Shown here: piece by piece, positions 16,976 through 24,711 of the stretch
Layout: the number at the start of each line of letters is the position of its first letter
Numbering within the stretch: position 1 is the stretch's first letter
Source: Marinococcus luteus
Lineage (GTDB): Bacteria > Bacillota > Bacilli > Bacillales > Marinococcaceae
Assembly (NCBI RefSeq): GCF_900106595.1
Contig: NZ_FNNC01000003.1
Coordinates: 248,001-312,000, forward strand
DNA length: 64,000 bases
Reading direction: 5' to 3'
Program-made: the position numbers and the translations under genes
The notes under the pieces: generated by a model
The model's database searches: none
What the model was told of the DNA's origin: nothing
What the model saw: only the letters and a program-made list of their open reading frames with translations

Positions 16976-18649
16976 GTGTACGAAAACTTACAGTCTCTTA
17001 CCACAGCAGAACAGGCGGAGTATCTTACAGAATATCTGGTGGAGTGGAACAGCGTGAACGCTTCCGATGGCGAAGTATCCATCGCGCGGGAGCTTTACCG
17101 CATCCTGCATACATTTCCTTATTTTCAACAGTTCCCGGAACGCGTCTGGGTAGAGCCGGTTCACGGAGACCCTCACGGACGCCAGAATGTGTTTGCCTTT
17201 ATCAAAGGGCCGTCTTCTTCAGCCCAGACAATTCTTTATCATTCCCACATCGATACAGTAGGGATTGAAGATTATGGAAACATTAAATACCAGGCCTGTT
17301 CGCCAAAAGAACTGCTTCCTTACTTCAAAAGCTATACAAATGATCCTGAAGTGCAGGCAGATGCCCAAAGCGGAGACTGGATGTTCGGACGCGGGTCCGT
17401 CGATATGAAAAGCGGCATCGCCGTGCATATCGTGAATCTACTTTATTTCTCGGAGCATCCGGAAGAACTTGAAGGCAATATTCTGCTTTTACTGAATCCC
17501 GATGAAGAAAGCGAGCACTGCGGCCTCATCGGTGCGTTGCCTGTTCTTCGTGATTTAAAGCGTTCTCACAACCTTCAGTATCTGCTCGCCATTAATAACG
17601 ACTTTATCGCCCCTCTGTATGAAGGAGATACGACAAAATATATCTATACAGGAACTGCGGGAAAACTGCTGCCTGCCTTTTTCGTTTTTGGACGCGAAGT
17701 GCACGTCGGTGATACGCTTGCCGGCGTAGATCCTAATTTCGTTGCCGCTAAACTGACAGAGGGCATCCACAACAATTATGATTTAACCGAACATATTCCC
17801 GGGGAACTGATTTTACCCCCGACGTGTCTTTATCAGCGTGATACGAAGGAAAGCTACACTGTCCAGACTGCTTCAGGCAGCCGGCTGTATTTTAATTATT
17901 TTTTATACGAAACTACCGCGGAACAGGTGACCGAACAAATGCTTCAGTCAGCGCGCCAGGCAGCAGAAGAATCGGAGCAGTACTTTGCTTCCCAATACGA
18001 TAGATACATCGAGGTCACCGGCATGCCTCCGAAAAATATTTCCTGGGAAATAGACGTTAAGACGTATGAAAACTACCGCCTTGAACTTGAACAAAAGGGA
18101 CTCGACACGCAGGCAGCCATTCAAAAACGGCTTGCTGAAACTGCCGGCATGGACCTTCGGCTGCGCAGCTTTGAACTGGTGCACGCTCTGCGCGAGCTTG
18201 ACCCAGATAAAACACCGCAGATCATTTTCTTTTACGCTCCGCCGTTTCTGCCGCACAATTACTTAACAGAGGGTAACAGCCGGCACCGGGAAATGAAGGC
18301 ATCACTCTCCTCTATTCTTCAGGAAAACTCGGCCAGTACCGGGGAAATATTTGAGATGCGCAATTTCTTTCCCTATTTGTCTGACGGCAGCTTTTTGTCC
18401 ATCCAGGAGTCGGATGCGGAGCTGCAGCCGCTGCTGAAAAATTTACCGGAGGGAGACACTCTTTATCCGGTGCCGGTCGAGGCTATAAAACAGCTGAACA
18501 TCTCCTCCATTAACATGGGGGTTTACGGAAAAGATGGGCACAAATGGACCGAGAGGGTCTATAAGCCTTATTCCTTTCACATTCTCCCCAGCTTGATCCG
18601 GGACACCACCGTCCGGATCCTGCGTGAATTTGCCTCTGTAAAAAAATAA
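16976..18649 (+). CDS. rocB: RocB-like M20 family peptidase (arginine utilisation type)
   Basis: A 557-residue M20 metallopeptidase of the large RocB subtype. Metal-site motifs are YHSHIDTVG (His and the following Asp), RGSVDMKSG (bridging Asp), DEESEH (the general-base Glu pair), with late acidic and His ligands. The length and the inserted C-terminal region (NLPEGDTLYPVPVEAIKQLNISSINMG) match Bacillus RocB, which is co-regulated with arginine catabolism but has no firmly shown reaction. The GTG start is supported by GAGGTGAT upstream. Unlike in B. subtilis it is not next to rocA/rocC and no sigma-54 promoter is visible here. Confidence 0.82.
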   Translation: MYENLQSLTTAEQAEYLTEYLVEWNSVNASDGEVSIARELYRILHTFPYFQQFPERVWVEPVHGDPHGRQNVFAFIKGPSSSAQTILYHSHIDTVGIEDYGNIKYQACSPKELLPYFKSYTNDPEVQADAQSGDWMFGRGSVDMKSGIAVHIVNLLYFSEHPEELEGNILLLLNPDEESEHCGLIGALPVLRDLKRSHNLQYLLAINNDFIAPLYEGDTTKYIYTGTAGKLLPAFFVFGREVHVGDTLAGVDPNFVAAKLTEGIHNNYDLTEHIPGELILPPTCLYQRDTKESYTVQTASGSRLYFNYFLYETTAEQVTEQMLQSARQAAEESEQYFASQYDRYIEVTGMPPKNISWEIDVKTYENYRLELEQKGLDTQAAIQKRLAETAGMDLRLRSFELVHALRELDPDKTPQIIFFYAPPFLPHNYLTEGNSRHREMKASLSSILQENSASTGEIFEMRNFFPYLSDGSFLSIQESDAELQPLLKNLPEGDTLYPVPVEAIKQLNISSINMGVYGKDGHKWTERVYKPYSFHILPSLIRDTTVRILREFASVKK

Positions 18650-18658
18650 CACAACGAA

Positions 18659-18694
18659 AGCCGGCTCTCCGTAAAAAGAGACGCCGGCTGTTTT
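18659..18694 (+). terminator. Bidirectional terminator, rocB / GNAT gene
   Basis: AGCCGGC / GCCGGCT with additional TCT/AGA pairing inside, ending in a T-run that overlaps the GNAT stop codon. Confidence 0.75.
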
Positions 18695-19163
18695 ACAGCT
18701 GTTTTTCAAAAAGTATGCGATTCTGCTCTTCTCCGTCGTAGTCAGTATGTACCGGAAGCCCGTTCTCCGTTTTATCACCCGCCACCAGATTAAATCCCAT
18801 CGACTGATGAAAAGCCACTGATCCTTCATTGCCAGGTGACGTCACTGCCCGGGCGAGTCGGCGGCCTTCATCAAGTGCACAGTCAAAGAAAGCTTCATAC
18901 AAGCTTTCTGCGACACCTTCTCCCCGGTTATCCGGATGAACGCCGACGAAATGTATATATGCCTCTTCTTCTCTTGTCTGTGATAAAAATCCGACAAGAA
19001 ACCCTGTCATCCGGCCATTTACTTCTGCAATAAAGCTTGTTTCCTGAAAATGATCAAACAGAAACTTCGGCAGCTTACCGTCCATATCTCTTCCGCCCCA
19101 CCATTCGTTGATCACCTGCTTGACTGTATAGTAATCTTTGGTCTGGGCTTTGCGTATGTGCAT
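18693..19163 (-). CDS. GNAT family N-acetyltransferase
   Basis: A 156-residue single GNAT domain. The acetyl-CoA loop is V-H-P-D-N-R-G-E-G-V (motif A: Q/RxxGxG/A in this family), preceded by the AYIHFVGVHP strand and followed by SPGNEGSVAFHQSMGF (motif B). The acceptor is unknown. It starts 25 nt after the adenine deaminase stop codon on the same strand with GAGGAGGAG before the ATG, so it is probably co-transcribed with ade and thus under the adenine riboswitch. Confidence 0.85.
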   Translation of the reverse strand: MHIRKAQTKDYYTVKQVINEWWGGRDMDGKLPKFLFDHFQETSFIAEVNGRMTGFLVGFLSQTREEEAYIHFVGVHPDNRGEGVAESLYEAFFDCALDEGRRLARAVTSPGNEGSVAFHQSMGFNLVAGDKTENGLPVHTDYDGEEQNRILFEKQL

Positions 19164-19188
19164 GGATGTCTCCTCCTCTATTTCAGTA

Positions 19189-20928
19189 TTATAAGTGCTC
19201 TACTTCCACATTCACATATGAAAACGAGCGAAAATCAAACAGTCCTTTTTCCGTTATTTTCAGCTCCGGAATCACCGGAAGAGCTAAAAAGGAGAGTGTC
19301 AGAAACGGATCGAAATCCTGCGGGGCCCCGAGAGAATCAAGGGCCTGATTTAATAGGCTCAGCCTTTCATACACCTCCTCCCACGGTTTTTCCGCCATTA
19401 AGCCCGCGACAGCAAGCGGGAGCGAAGCTAATACTTTTTCTTCCTGCACTACAGCCATTCCTCCATTTGACTGTATCACATGTCTGACAGCCGCCAAAAT
19501 GTCTTTATCTGACGTGCCGGCGGCAATAATATTATGTGAATCATGGGAAATGGTAGTCGCAATCGCTCCCGATTTGAGACCGAGCCCTTTGACAATACCA
19601 ACCCCGATATTTTCACTGGCAGTGTGTCTTTCTATGACTGCGATTTTCAGCTGATCGTTCGCAGGAGAAATACAGAAATGATCGTCTTCGACAGTTACTT
19701 GTTCCTTACGCTCTTTAGTCACTATACTGTTTGGTACAACTTCAATTAAACGGCAGAAATCCGAAGCAAGCGGCAGAGCCAGATCACGAGCACTTACTTG
19801 ACCTGCATTTATTCCAGGAAGCGAAGCTGCAGAAACCCCTCTATTCGTTTCTTCCAGCGGCCGGACGTTCCCACTAACCAATCGCCCGTTTTTGTATACT
19901 TCATGAATATTGAAGCTGTCAAGATCATCCAGCAGCACAAAGTCAGCCTGATACCCCGGCGCCACTGCTCCGAGATGTTGGAGCCCAAAGCATTCAGCGG
20001 CGTTTAGCGTTACCATCTGCACGGCCGTCACGGGATCAAGTCCTTTACGGACCGCACGCCGTACAATATGGTCCACGCTCCCTTCCTCCACTAAATCATC
20101 CACCAGCTTATCATCGGTAACGAATAGGCACCTTCTCGCGTTCCTTTCCGTAATTGCCGGAAACAGTGCGTCTAAATCCCTGGCGACGGTACCCTCCCGG
20201 ATCATCAGATACATTCCAAGGTCCAGACGCGTTTTTGCTTCAGCAGCTGTAACACTTTCATGGTCTGTGCGAATGCCTGCTGCCATAAAAATATTGATGC
20301 CTTCCGCCGTAAGCCCCGCAGCGTGACCGTCTATGACCTTTCTTTCCGTATGACCCATAAGCAGTTTGTCCATCATTACGTCCGTTCCTTCTGCCACAGC
20401 CGGAAAGTCCATAACTTCGGCCAGGCCCAGTACCCCGGGTGTATTGATAAATGGCAGGAGGTGCTCTGCTTCGAGTACCGCCCCGTTGCTTTCAAACGGC
20501 GCTGCCGGTACGCACGAGGGAAGCATCACAAACATATCAAGCTCCGTGCGCTCAGCGTCTTCTATCATGTACTCAATGCCAGGAGCACCGGCCACATTGG
20601 CAATTTCATGCGGATCAGTCACTACCGAAGTCACGCCATGAGAGAGTACTACTTTCCCAAATTCCCGCGGGGTCAGCAGCGAGCTTTCAATATGCACATG
20701 ACCATCAATCATACCGGGAATCATTATTTTCCCTTTCGCATCAATTACTTCCTGTCCGTCATAGGAACCGATACCCGCAAAATACCCGTCAACGATGGCC
20801 GCGTCTCCTTCCATTATTTCACCGGTAAACACATTCACGATCGATGCGTTTTTAACGACTGTGTCCGCAGGTCTTTGGCCTCCGGCTGCCGCTATACGAT
20901 TTTTCAGCATTTCTTTTGTAATCTTCAT
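19189..20928 (-). CDS. ade: Adenine deaminase
   Basis: A 579-residue amidohydrolase that deaminates adenine to hypoxanthine. Seen: the metal-binding GMIDGHVHIESS near the start of the barrel, VTDPHEIANVAG, the GHAAG motif, the TDHESVTAAEA stretch, and the C-terminal SHDSHNIIAAGTSD domain characteristic of bacterial Ade. Length is close to B. subtilis Ade (577). GAGGAGC precedes the ATG. The leader holds an adenine riboswitch with a terminator that the ligand should disrupt, so adenine turns on its own deaminase. A GNAT gene follows closely. Confidence 0.95.
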   Translation of the reverse strand: MKITKEMLKNRIAAAGGQRPADTVVKNASIVNVFTGEIMEGDAAIVDGYFAGIGSYDGQEVIDAKGKIMIPGMIDGHVHIESSLLTPREFGKVVLSHGVTSVVTDPHEIANVAGAPGIEYMIEDAERTELDMFVMLPSCVPAAPFESNGAVLEAEHLLPFINTPGVLGLAEVMDFPAVAEGTDVMMDKLLMGHTERKVIDGHAAGLTAEGINIFMAAGIRTDHESVTAAEAKTRLDLGMYLMIREGTVARDLDALFPAITERNARRCLFVTDDKLVDDLVEEGSVDHIVRRAVRKGLDPVTAVQMVTLNAAECFGLQHLGAVAPGYQADFVLLDDLDSFNIHEVYKNGRLVSGNVRPLEETNRGVSAASLPGINAGQVSARDLALPLASDFCRLIEVVPNSIVTKERKEQVTVEDDHFCISPANDQLKIAVIERHTASENIGVGIVKGLGLKSGAIATTISHDSHNIIAAGTSDKDILAAVRHVIQSNGGMAVVQEEKVLASLPLAVAGLMAEKPWEEVYERLSLLNQALDSLGAPQDFDPFLTLSFLALPVIPELKITEKGLFDFRSFSYVNVEVEHL

Positions 20929-20981
20929 TTTTTGCTCCTCTTCATTTTGATTTTTTGGAAGAAAGCTCCGGAGCCGGCAAT

Positions 20982-21033
20982 AAAAAAATCCTGATTACAA
21001 AGACATGCCGGGGCACCTTCTTTGTAATCAGGA
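20982..21033 (-). terminator. Riboswitch-controlled terminator in the ade leader
   Basis: A 15-bp stem (arms at 21019-21033 and 20989-21003) followed by a T-run on the minus strand. Its 5' arm is the 3' part of the aptamer (P3 and P1 strand), so aptamer folding and terminator folding exclude each other, as in B. subtilis pbuE. Confidence 0.9.
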
Positions 21034-21090
21034 TTTTACGGTTCCTGGTAGAGACCCCCGTACCATATTAACGGGGTTATACAGTGACTA
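21018..21090 (-). promoter_or_regulatory. Adenine riboswitch aptamer (purine class, U74 type)
   Basis: On the minus strand: TGTATAACCCC...TAATATGG...GGGGGTCTCTACCAGG, then AACCGTAAAATCCTGATTACA. This is the purine-riboswitch core with loops L2/L3 and junction. The J3/1 nucleotide is T (GATTA), as in adenine aptamers, not C (GACTA) as in guanine aptamers. The sequence is very close to the pbuE aptamer. Because the aptamer shares its 3' strand with the terminator, adenine should switch the gene on. Confidence 0.93.
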
Positions 21091-21100
21091 ATTATTATTT

Positions 21101-21129
21101 ATTTTATCCCAAAGGACAGCCGCCTTCAA
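21101..21129 (-). promoter_or_regulatory. Promoter of the ade riboswitch transcript
   Basis: TTGAAG (21129-21124), 17-nt spacer, TAAAAT (21106-21101) on the minus strand, placing the start a few bases before the aptamer. Confidence 0.65.
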
Positions 21130-21244
21130 CTTCCGTGCTATTTTTTTTGACATCCCTCTTTCTTTACTGCTTTTAAAACGCAATCGAGAAGAAATACTGC
21201 CTGGAGGCTTGCGGTATTATTTACGTATAAGGAGGCGAAAGCTG

Positions 21245-21748
21245 ATGACTCAAATCCAAAAAATCACGCCCAATCTTTGGTTCAGCTATAATGCTGAGGA
21301 AGCAGTAGACTTCTACACCGGTATTTTTCCTGATTCCAGAGTAAAAAGGGTGGCGTGCTATGGAAAGGAAGGGTATGACATTCACGGTATGCCTGAAGGC
21401 ACTGTGCTGACGATTGAATTCAATCTGGCGGGCCAGGAATTCATTGCTTTAAACGGCGGGGACCAGCCATTTACGTTTGATGAATCAATTTCTTTTATCG
21501 TCAACTGCAGCGACCAGCAAGAAGTGGATTATTACTGGAAGCACCTTTCTGCCGGAGGTGATGAAAAGGCGCAGGTGTGCGGTTGGCTGAAAGATAAATA
21601 CGGCGTTTCCTGGCAGGTCGTTCCTGAAATACTAAGCAGATATTTGACCGACGCTGACCCTGCCAAAGCAGCGAACGTCATGAAAGTAATGCTCCAAATG
21701 AAAAAGTTAAATATTTCCTCTCTTGAAAAGGCTTATGAGAATGCGTAA
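21245..21748 (+). CDS. VOC superfamily protein, PhnB/3-demethylubiquinone methyltransferase-like
   Basis: A 167-residue protein beginning MTQIQKITPNLWF, with the start fixed by AAGGAGG upstream of the ATG at 21245. It shows the PF06983 pattern: NLWFSYNAEEAVDFYTGIFPDSRV, a GTVLTIEFNLAGQEFIALNGG strand pair with FTFDESISFIVNCSDQQEVDYYW, and the GWLKDKYGVSWQVVPE end. The fold is the glyoxalase/bleomycin-resistance type. Despite the historical name there is no methyltransferase evidence; the function is unknown. It stands alone between divergent ade and the dead chemoreceptor gene. Confidence 0.87.
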   Translation: MTQIQKITPNLWFSYNAEEAVDFYTGIFPDSRVKRVACYGKEGYDIHGMPEGTVLTIEFNLAGQEFIALNGGDQPFTFDESISFIVNCSDQQEVDYYWKHLSAGGDEKAQVCGWLKDKYGVSWQVVPEILSRYLTDADPAKAANVMKVMLQMKKLNISSLEKAYENA

Positions 21749-21785
21749 AAGCACCGCAGCCTTAAGCTTCCGGTGCTTCTTTTTC
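21749..21785 (+). terminator. Terminator after the VOC gene
   Basis: AAGCACCG / CGGTGCTT hairpin with a following T-run (CTTTTTC). Confidence 0.75.
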
Positions 21786-21790
21786 AGATC

Positions 21791-22151
21791 TTAAACCTTG
21801 AATGAACGCACGGACTGCCCAAGCTCTTCTGCCATGTGCGCAAGGGTGTTTGATGCAGATGATATCTCCTGCATGGAAGCGTTCTGCTCTTCAGAAAAGG
21901 CAGCAACATTTTGTTTTCCCTTTCATTAAATTCCCGTCCTCGATGCGCCATTCGCCGGGGTACTCACTGTTTATGTATTCATAGCCTAAATTCAAATCAG
22001 AGACCGCTTTTTCCACAGCCGTTTCTTCCACGCCCTTTTTGATTTGGTCAAACGTAATAAAGCCAATCACAATAGAAAAACCAATCAGAACTGCAGTCAT
22101 AAGTATGCTCAGTTTTGTACCAAGCGTAAGCTTTTGTATTAACCTTTTCAC
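21791..22151 (-). pseudogene. Methyl-accepting chemotaxis protein gene with large internal deletion
   Basis: The 5' part (GTG at 22151, good AAGGAGG) encodes a cytoplasmic start, TM1 and the beginning of a periplasmic sensor domain ending NSEYPGEWRIEDGNLMKGKTK. After about residue 80 the reading frame runs out within a few codons. In another frame, from about 21912 to 21791, lies the very end of a chemoreceptor signalling domain (FSEEQNASMQEISSAS ... SVRSFKV, stop). About 450 codons, including TM2, HAMP and the kinase-control tip, are missing, and the two parts are one frame apart. Cannot function as a receptor. Confidence 0.85.
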
Positions 22152-22184
22152 CTTTTTCCTCCTTGAACTGATTTCTTATTATTA

Positions 22185-22211
22185 CTATCGTAATAATCGC
22201 TGCATAGTTTA
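22185..22211 (-). promoter_or_regulatory. Possible sigma-D promoter of the lost chemoreceptor
   Basis: TAAA (22211-22208), 15-nt spacer and TACGATAG (22192-22185) on the minus strand, compared with TAAA-N15-GCCGATAT. It would be a surviving promoter of the dead gene. Confidence 0.35.
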
Positions 22212-22236
22212 TAGGAATAAATGGATTTTTATGGAT

Positions 22237-22274
22237 AAAAACAAAATCCCTTCAGTCAATACGGCTGAAGGGAT
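22237..22274 (-). terminator. Terminator after the SDR gene
   Basis: A 10-bp perfect stem ATCCCTTCAG / CTGAAGGGAT followed on the minus strand by a T-rich run (TTTTGTTTTT). Confidence 0.8.
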
Positions 22275-22347
22275 GAATGAGGCATCCTGTTAAATATCTT
22301 TATGCGTGAAAATATCATGGTCATCAGTGCTTGTCGAGGAAGTTCGC

Positions 22348-23217
22348 TTAAGATGATGTGTACATGCCGCCGTTCACATGAATGCACTGGCCGGTCATGT
22401 AGGAGCCTTCATCCGATGCAAGCAGAACATAAGGGCCCATAAGCTCCGACGGCTGTCCCGGACGTCCCATCGGGGCTGAGGCACCGAATTCCGCCACCGA
22501 ATCTTCGTCGAACGTGGATGGAATCAGCGGCGTCCAGATTGGCCCCGGCGCTACCATATTCACCCGGATACCTTTACCGACAAGGTTGGCTGCCATACTG
22601 CGGGTAAAGCCGTTAATAGCCCCTTTGGTGGACGTGTAATCAATCAGATTCGGGTTGCCCGTATACGGATTAATGGAAGTAGTGTTGATAATAGAGCTTC
22701 CTTCTTTTAAATGCGGAATCGCAAATTTGGTCATATGAAAAACGGAATATAAATTGGTTTTGAATGTTTTATCCCATTGTTCCAACGAAATGTCCTGCAG
22801 GTCGCTCGTTGGAAACTGAATCGCAGAATTATTTACAAGAATATCGAGTTTGCCGAATTCGTTCACTGTCTTTTCAATCAACGATTTGCACGTCTCTTCC
22901 TCCGAAACATCGCCGGGCAGAAGCAAAGCCTCTACGCCTTCGTTTTCTATCAGTTTTTTCGTTTCATCAGCGTCACTCTGCTCTTCCTCCAAATAATTAA
23001 TGACGACATGGGCGCCTTCTTTTGCATAGGCAATCGCCACTGCGCGGCCGATACCGCTGTCCCCACCGGTAATCAACGCCACCCGGTCTGTAAGCTTTCC
23101 GCTCCCTTTATAATCGAGAGGCTGGATGGGCAATGGCTTCATCTCTGATTCAATGCCCGGCTGCTCTGACTGGCTCTGCTTTGGCTGTCCGCCCAGCTGC
23201 TGTTTATTAATATCCAT
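22348..23217 (-). CDS. SDR family oxidoreductase, general-stress type (YdaD/YhxC-like)
   Basis: A 289-residue classical SDR with an N-terminal ~40-residue Gln/Pro-rich extension. Cofactor motif is GGDSGIGRA, then NNSA (structural), catalytic Ser in INTTSINPYTG, and YTSTK (Y-x3-K). The C-terminal GMYTSS end and the long N-terminus match the Bacillus general-stress SDRs, which belong to the sigma-B regulon. Substrate is unknown. A plausible sigma-B promoter lies 45-70 nt upstream. It stands alone with its own terminator. Confidence 0.88.
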   Translation of the reverse strand: MDINKQQLGGQPKQSQSEQPGIESEMKPLPIQPLDYKGSGKLTDRVALITGGDSGIGRAVAIAYAKEGAHVVINYLEEEQSDADETKKLIENEGVEALLLPGDVSEEETCKSLIEKTVNEFGKLDILVNNSAIQFPTSDLQDISLEQWDKTFKTNLYSVFHMTKFAIPHLKEGSSIINTTSINPYTGNPNLIDYTSTKGAINGFTRSMAANLVGKGIRVNMVAPGPIWTPLIPSTFDEDSVAEFGASAPMGRPGQPSELMGPYVLLASDEGSYMTGQCIHVNGGMYTSS

Positions 23218-23262
23218 CTATATCAGTGCTCCTTTTCATTGTTGAGGTAATACTTCTTTTAG

Positions 23263-23288
23263 TTACCTGCTAACAGGAAATAGTAAAC
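23263..23288 (-). promoter_or_regulatory. Possible sigma-B promoter of the SDR gene
   Basis: GTTTAC (23288-23283), 14-nt spacer, AGGTAA (23268-23263) on the minus strand; consensus is GTTTAA-N12-15-GGGTAT. The GGTA core and spacing fit and agree with the stress-protein family. Confidence 0.45.
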
Positions 23289-23321
23289 ATTTGTAACCGG
23301 AGGCACCTGAAAATGACACTG

Positions 23322-23350
23322 AAAAAACTGCCCGGCAGCCCCAGGCAGTT
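23322..23350 (-). terminator. Terminator after the Na+/Ca2+ exchanger gene
   Basis: ACTGCC / GGCAGT stem with a GC-rich loop and a TTTTTT run on the minus strand. Confidence 0.7.
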
Positions 23351-23362
23351 CAACAATTATAT

Positions 23363-24316
23363 CTAATTTCGGAGAATAATATAAATCAGATAAATAATGT
23401 ACGCAGCTGCAAGAACAGCACCTTCCCGGCGGCCAATTCTGAAATTGGTTCTCGAAAAAACGAGCAGGATCACTGTCAGAATAATCATAAGCGAAATGTC
23501 CATAAAAATTTTGCTTTCTACAGCGAGCGGTGAGATCACGGAAGCAGCGCCGAGAACAAAGAAAATGTTAAAAATATTGCTTCCGACAATATTGCCGATA
23601 GCTATGTCTGTTTCTTTTTTAATTGCCGCTGTAATCGATGTAATCAGCTCCGGCAAAGAGGTGCCAATGGCAACGATAGTCAGACCCACCAGTGTTTCAC
23701 TCATACCAAACGTAAGCGCAATTTCAGTCGCGCTGTCGACCACCAGGTCCCCGCCAAAAATAATGGCCGCAAGCCCGCCGACTGTCAGCAGTATATTTTT
23801 TGTCCAAGGAGCGGCCGGGGCACTCTGGTCATTTGTCTGAGCAGCCCGGTTTCTTCGAGCGACTTCAAATATATAATATAAAAACACGGTAAAAAACAGC
23901 AGAAACACAAAGCCATCACTGCGTGTAATTACATTTTCACTAAGCGCCTGAAGAGCAGTATCACTCATTAGAATAAGAAGCGCGACCCCCGCAAGCAGCG
24001 TGAAAGGAATCTCTTTTCTCACTGTTTCATTTTCGACAGCAAGCGGGGCAATTAAAGCGGTAACGCCAATTACCAGCGTAATGTTGAAGATATTGCTTCC
24101 GATTACATTACCAAGGGCGACACCTGCGTTGCCTTCCAGAGCAGCAAGGACACTCACTGTTGCTTCCGGAGAGCTTGTGCCAAAGGCAACAATTGTCAGC
24201 CCGATTAAAAGCGGGGACACCTTTAAATTACCAGCAATTTTCGAGGCACCGTCCACAAAAAAGTCGGCTCCTTTAATCAAAAGCGCAAAACCAATTAATA
24301 ACAACAGATACGACAA
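23363..24316 (-). CDS. Na+/Ca2+ exchanger family antiporter (CaCA, YrbG-like)
   Basis: About 317 residues, ten predicted membrane helices in two inverted halves. The two alpha repeats are clear: GLTIVAFGTSSPEATVS with GNVIGSNIFNI, and GLTIVAIGTSLPELITS with GNIVGSNIFNI, carrying the paired acidic and Asn ion ligands. It should exchange cytoplasmic Ca2+ (or another cation) against Na+ or H+. The frame is open to a GTG at 24331, but a TTG at 24316 is preferred: GAGGGTG lies 6 nt before it, and the resulting N-terminus (MSYLLLLIGFALLIKGADFFVDGAS) is the family norm. The start remains uncertain. Confidence 0.88.
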   Translation of the reverse strand: MSYLLLLIGFALLIKGADFFVDGASKIAGNLKVSPLLIGLTIVAFGTSSPEATVSVLAALEGNAGVALGNVIGSNIFNITLVIGVTALIAPLAVENETVRKEIPFTLLAGVALLILMSDTALQALSENVITRSDGFVFLLFFTVFLYYIFEVARRNRAAQTNDQSAPAAPWTKNILLTVGGLAAIIFGGDLVVDSATEIALTFGMSETLVGLTIVAIGTSLPELITSITAAIKKETDIAIGNIVGSNIFNIFFVLGAASVISPLAVESKIFMDISLMIILTVILLVFSRTNFRIGRREGAVLAAAYIIYLIYIILRN

Positions 24317-24331
24317 CCGCTTCACCCTCAC

Positions 24332-24642
24332 TTTGATGTACTTAATAAATACTTACTATGGTGCAAAAATTTTCAGCCGCCTCGGCTGGATATGTACTCT
24401 GCTTTTAACTTTCTGGAAAAAGGCTGTCTATTGGGTCTGTGACATTGCCGGGAAACTTCCGGTTTAACACGTGATTTTTCCGTTTTTGTATAATGCTTTA
24501 AGGACAGAGGTTAAGTGCAACATCTACCTCTCATTATACCTATTACCGTTAAAAATTCCTATAAATTATAGTTGTTTCAGCCGAAGTTAATTTAGTATCA
24601 TATTTCCATTTTATTTCTCTGTTCCATTCAGTCTTCACTTAT
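24332..24642. other. Intergenic region between the exchanger gene and glmS
   Basis: AT-rich, no credible gene. The plus strand has one TGTATAAT box near 24487-24494 without a clear -35, and a small hairpin CCGG...CCGG near 24452-24464. Nothing further seen. Confidence 0.4.
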
Positions 24643-24674
24643 AAAAAAAGACCCATTGGATTTTTTCCAATGGG
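24643..24674 (-). terminator. Terminator of glmS
   Basis: CCCATTGGA / TCCAATGGG stem followed by TTTTTTT on the minus strand. Confidence 0.88.
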
Positions 24675-24711
24675 CACTTAGTGTATATTTACTGTCCTGC
24701 CGAACTTTTAA

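Noticed and set aside
20260-20994. A 244-codon open frame on the plus strand
   Set aside because: Antisense to ade and running into its riboswitch leader; no motif and no ribosome site.
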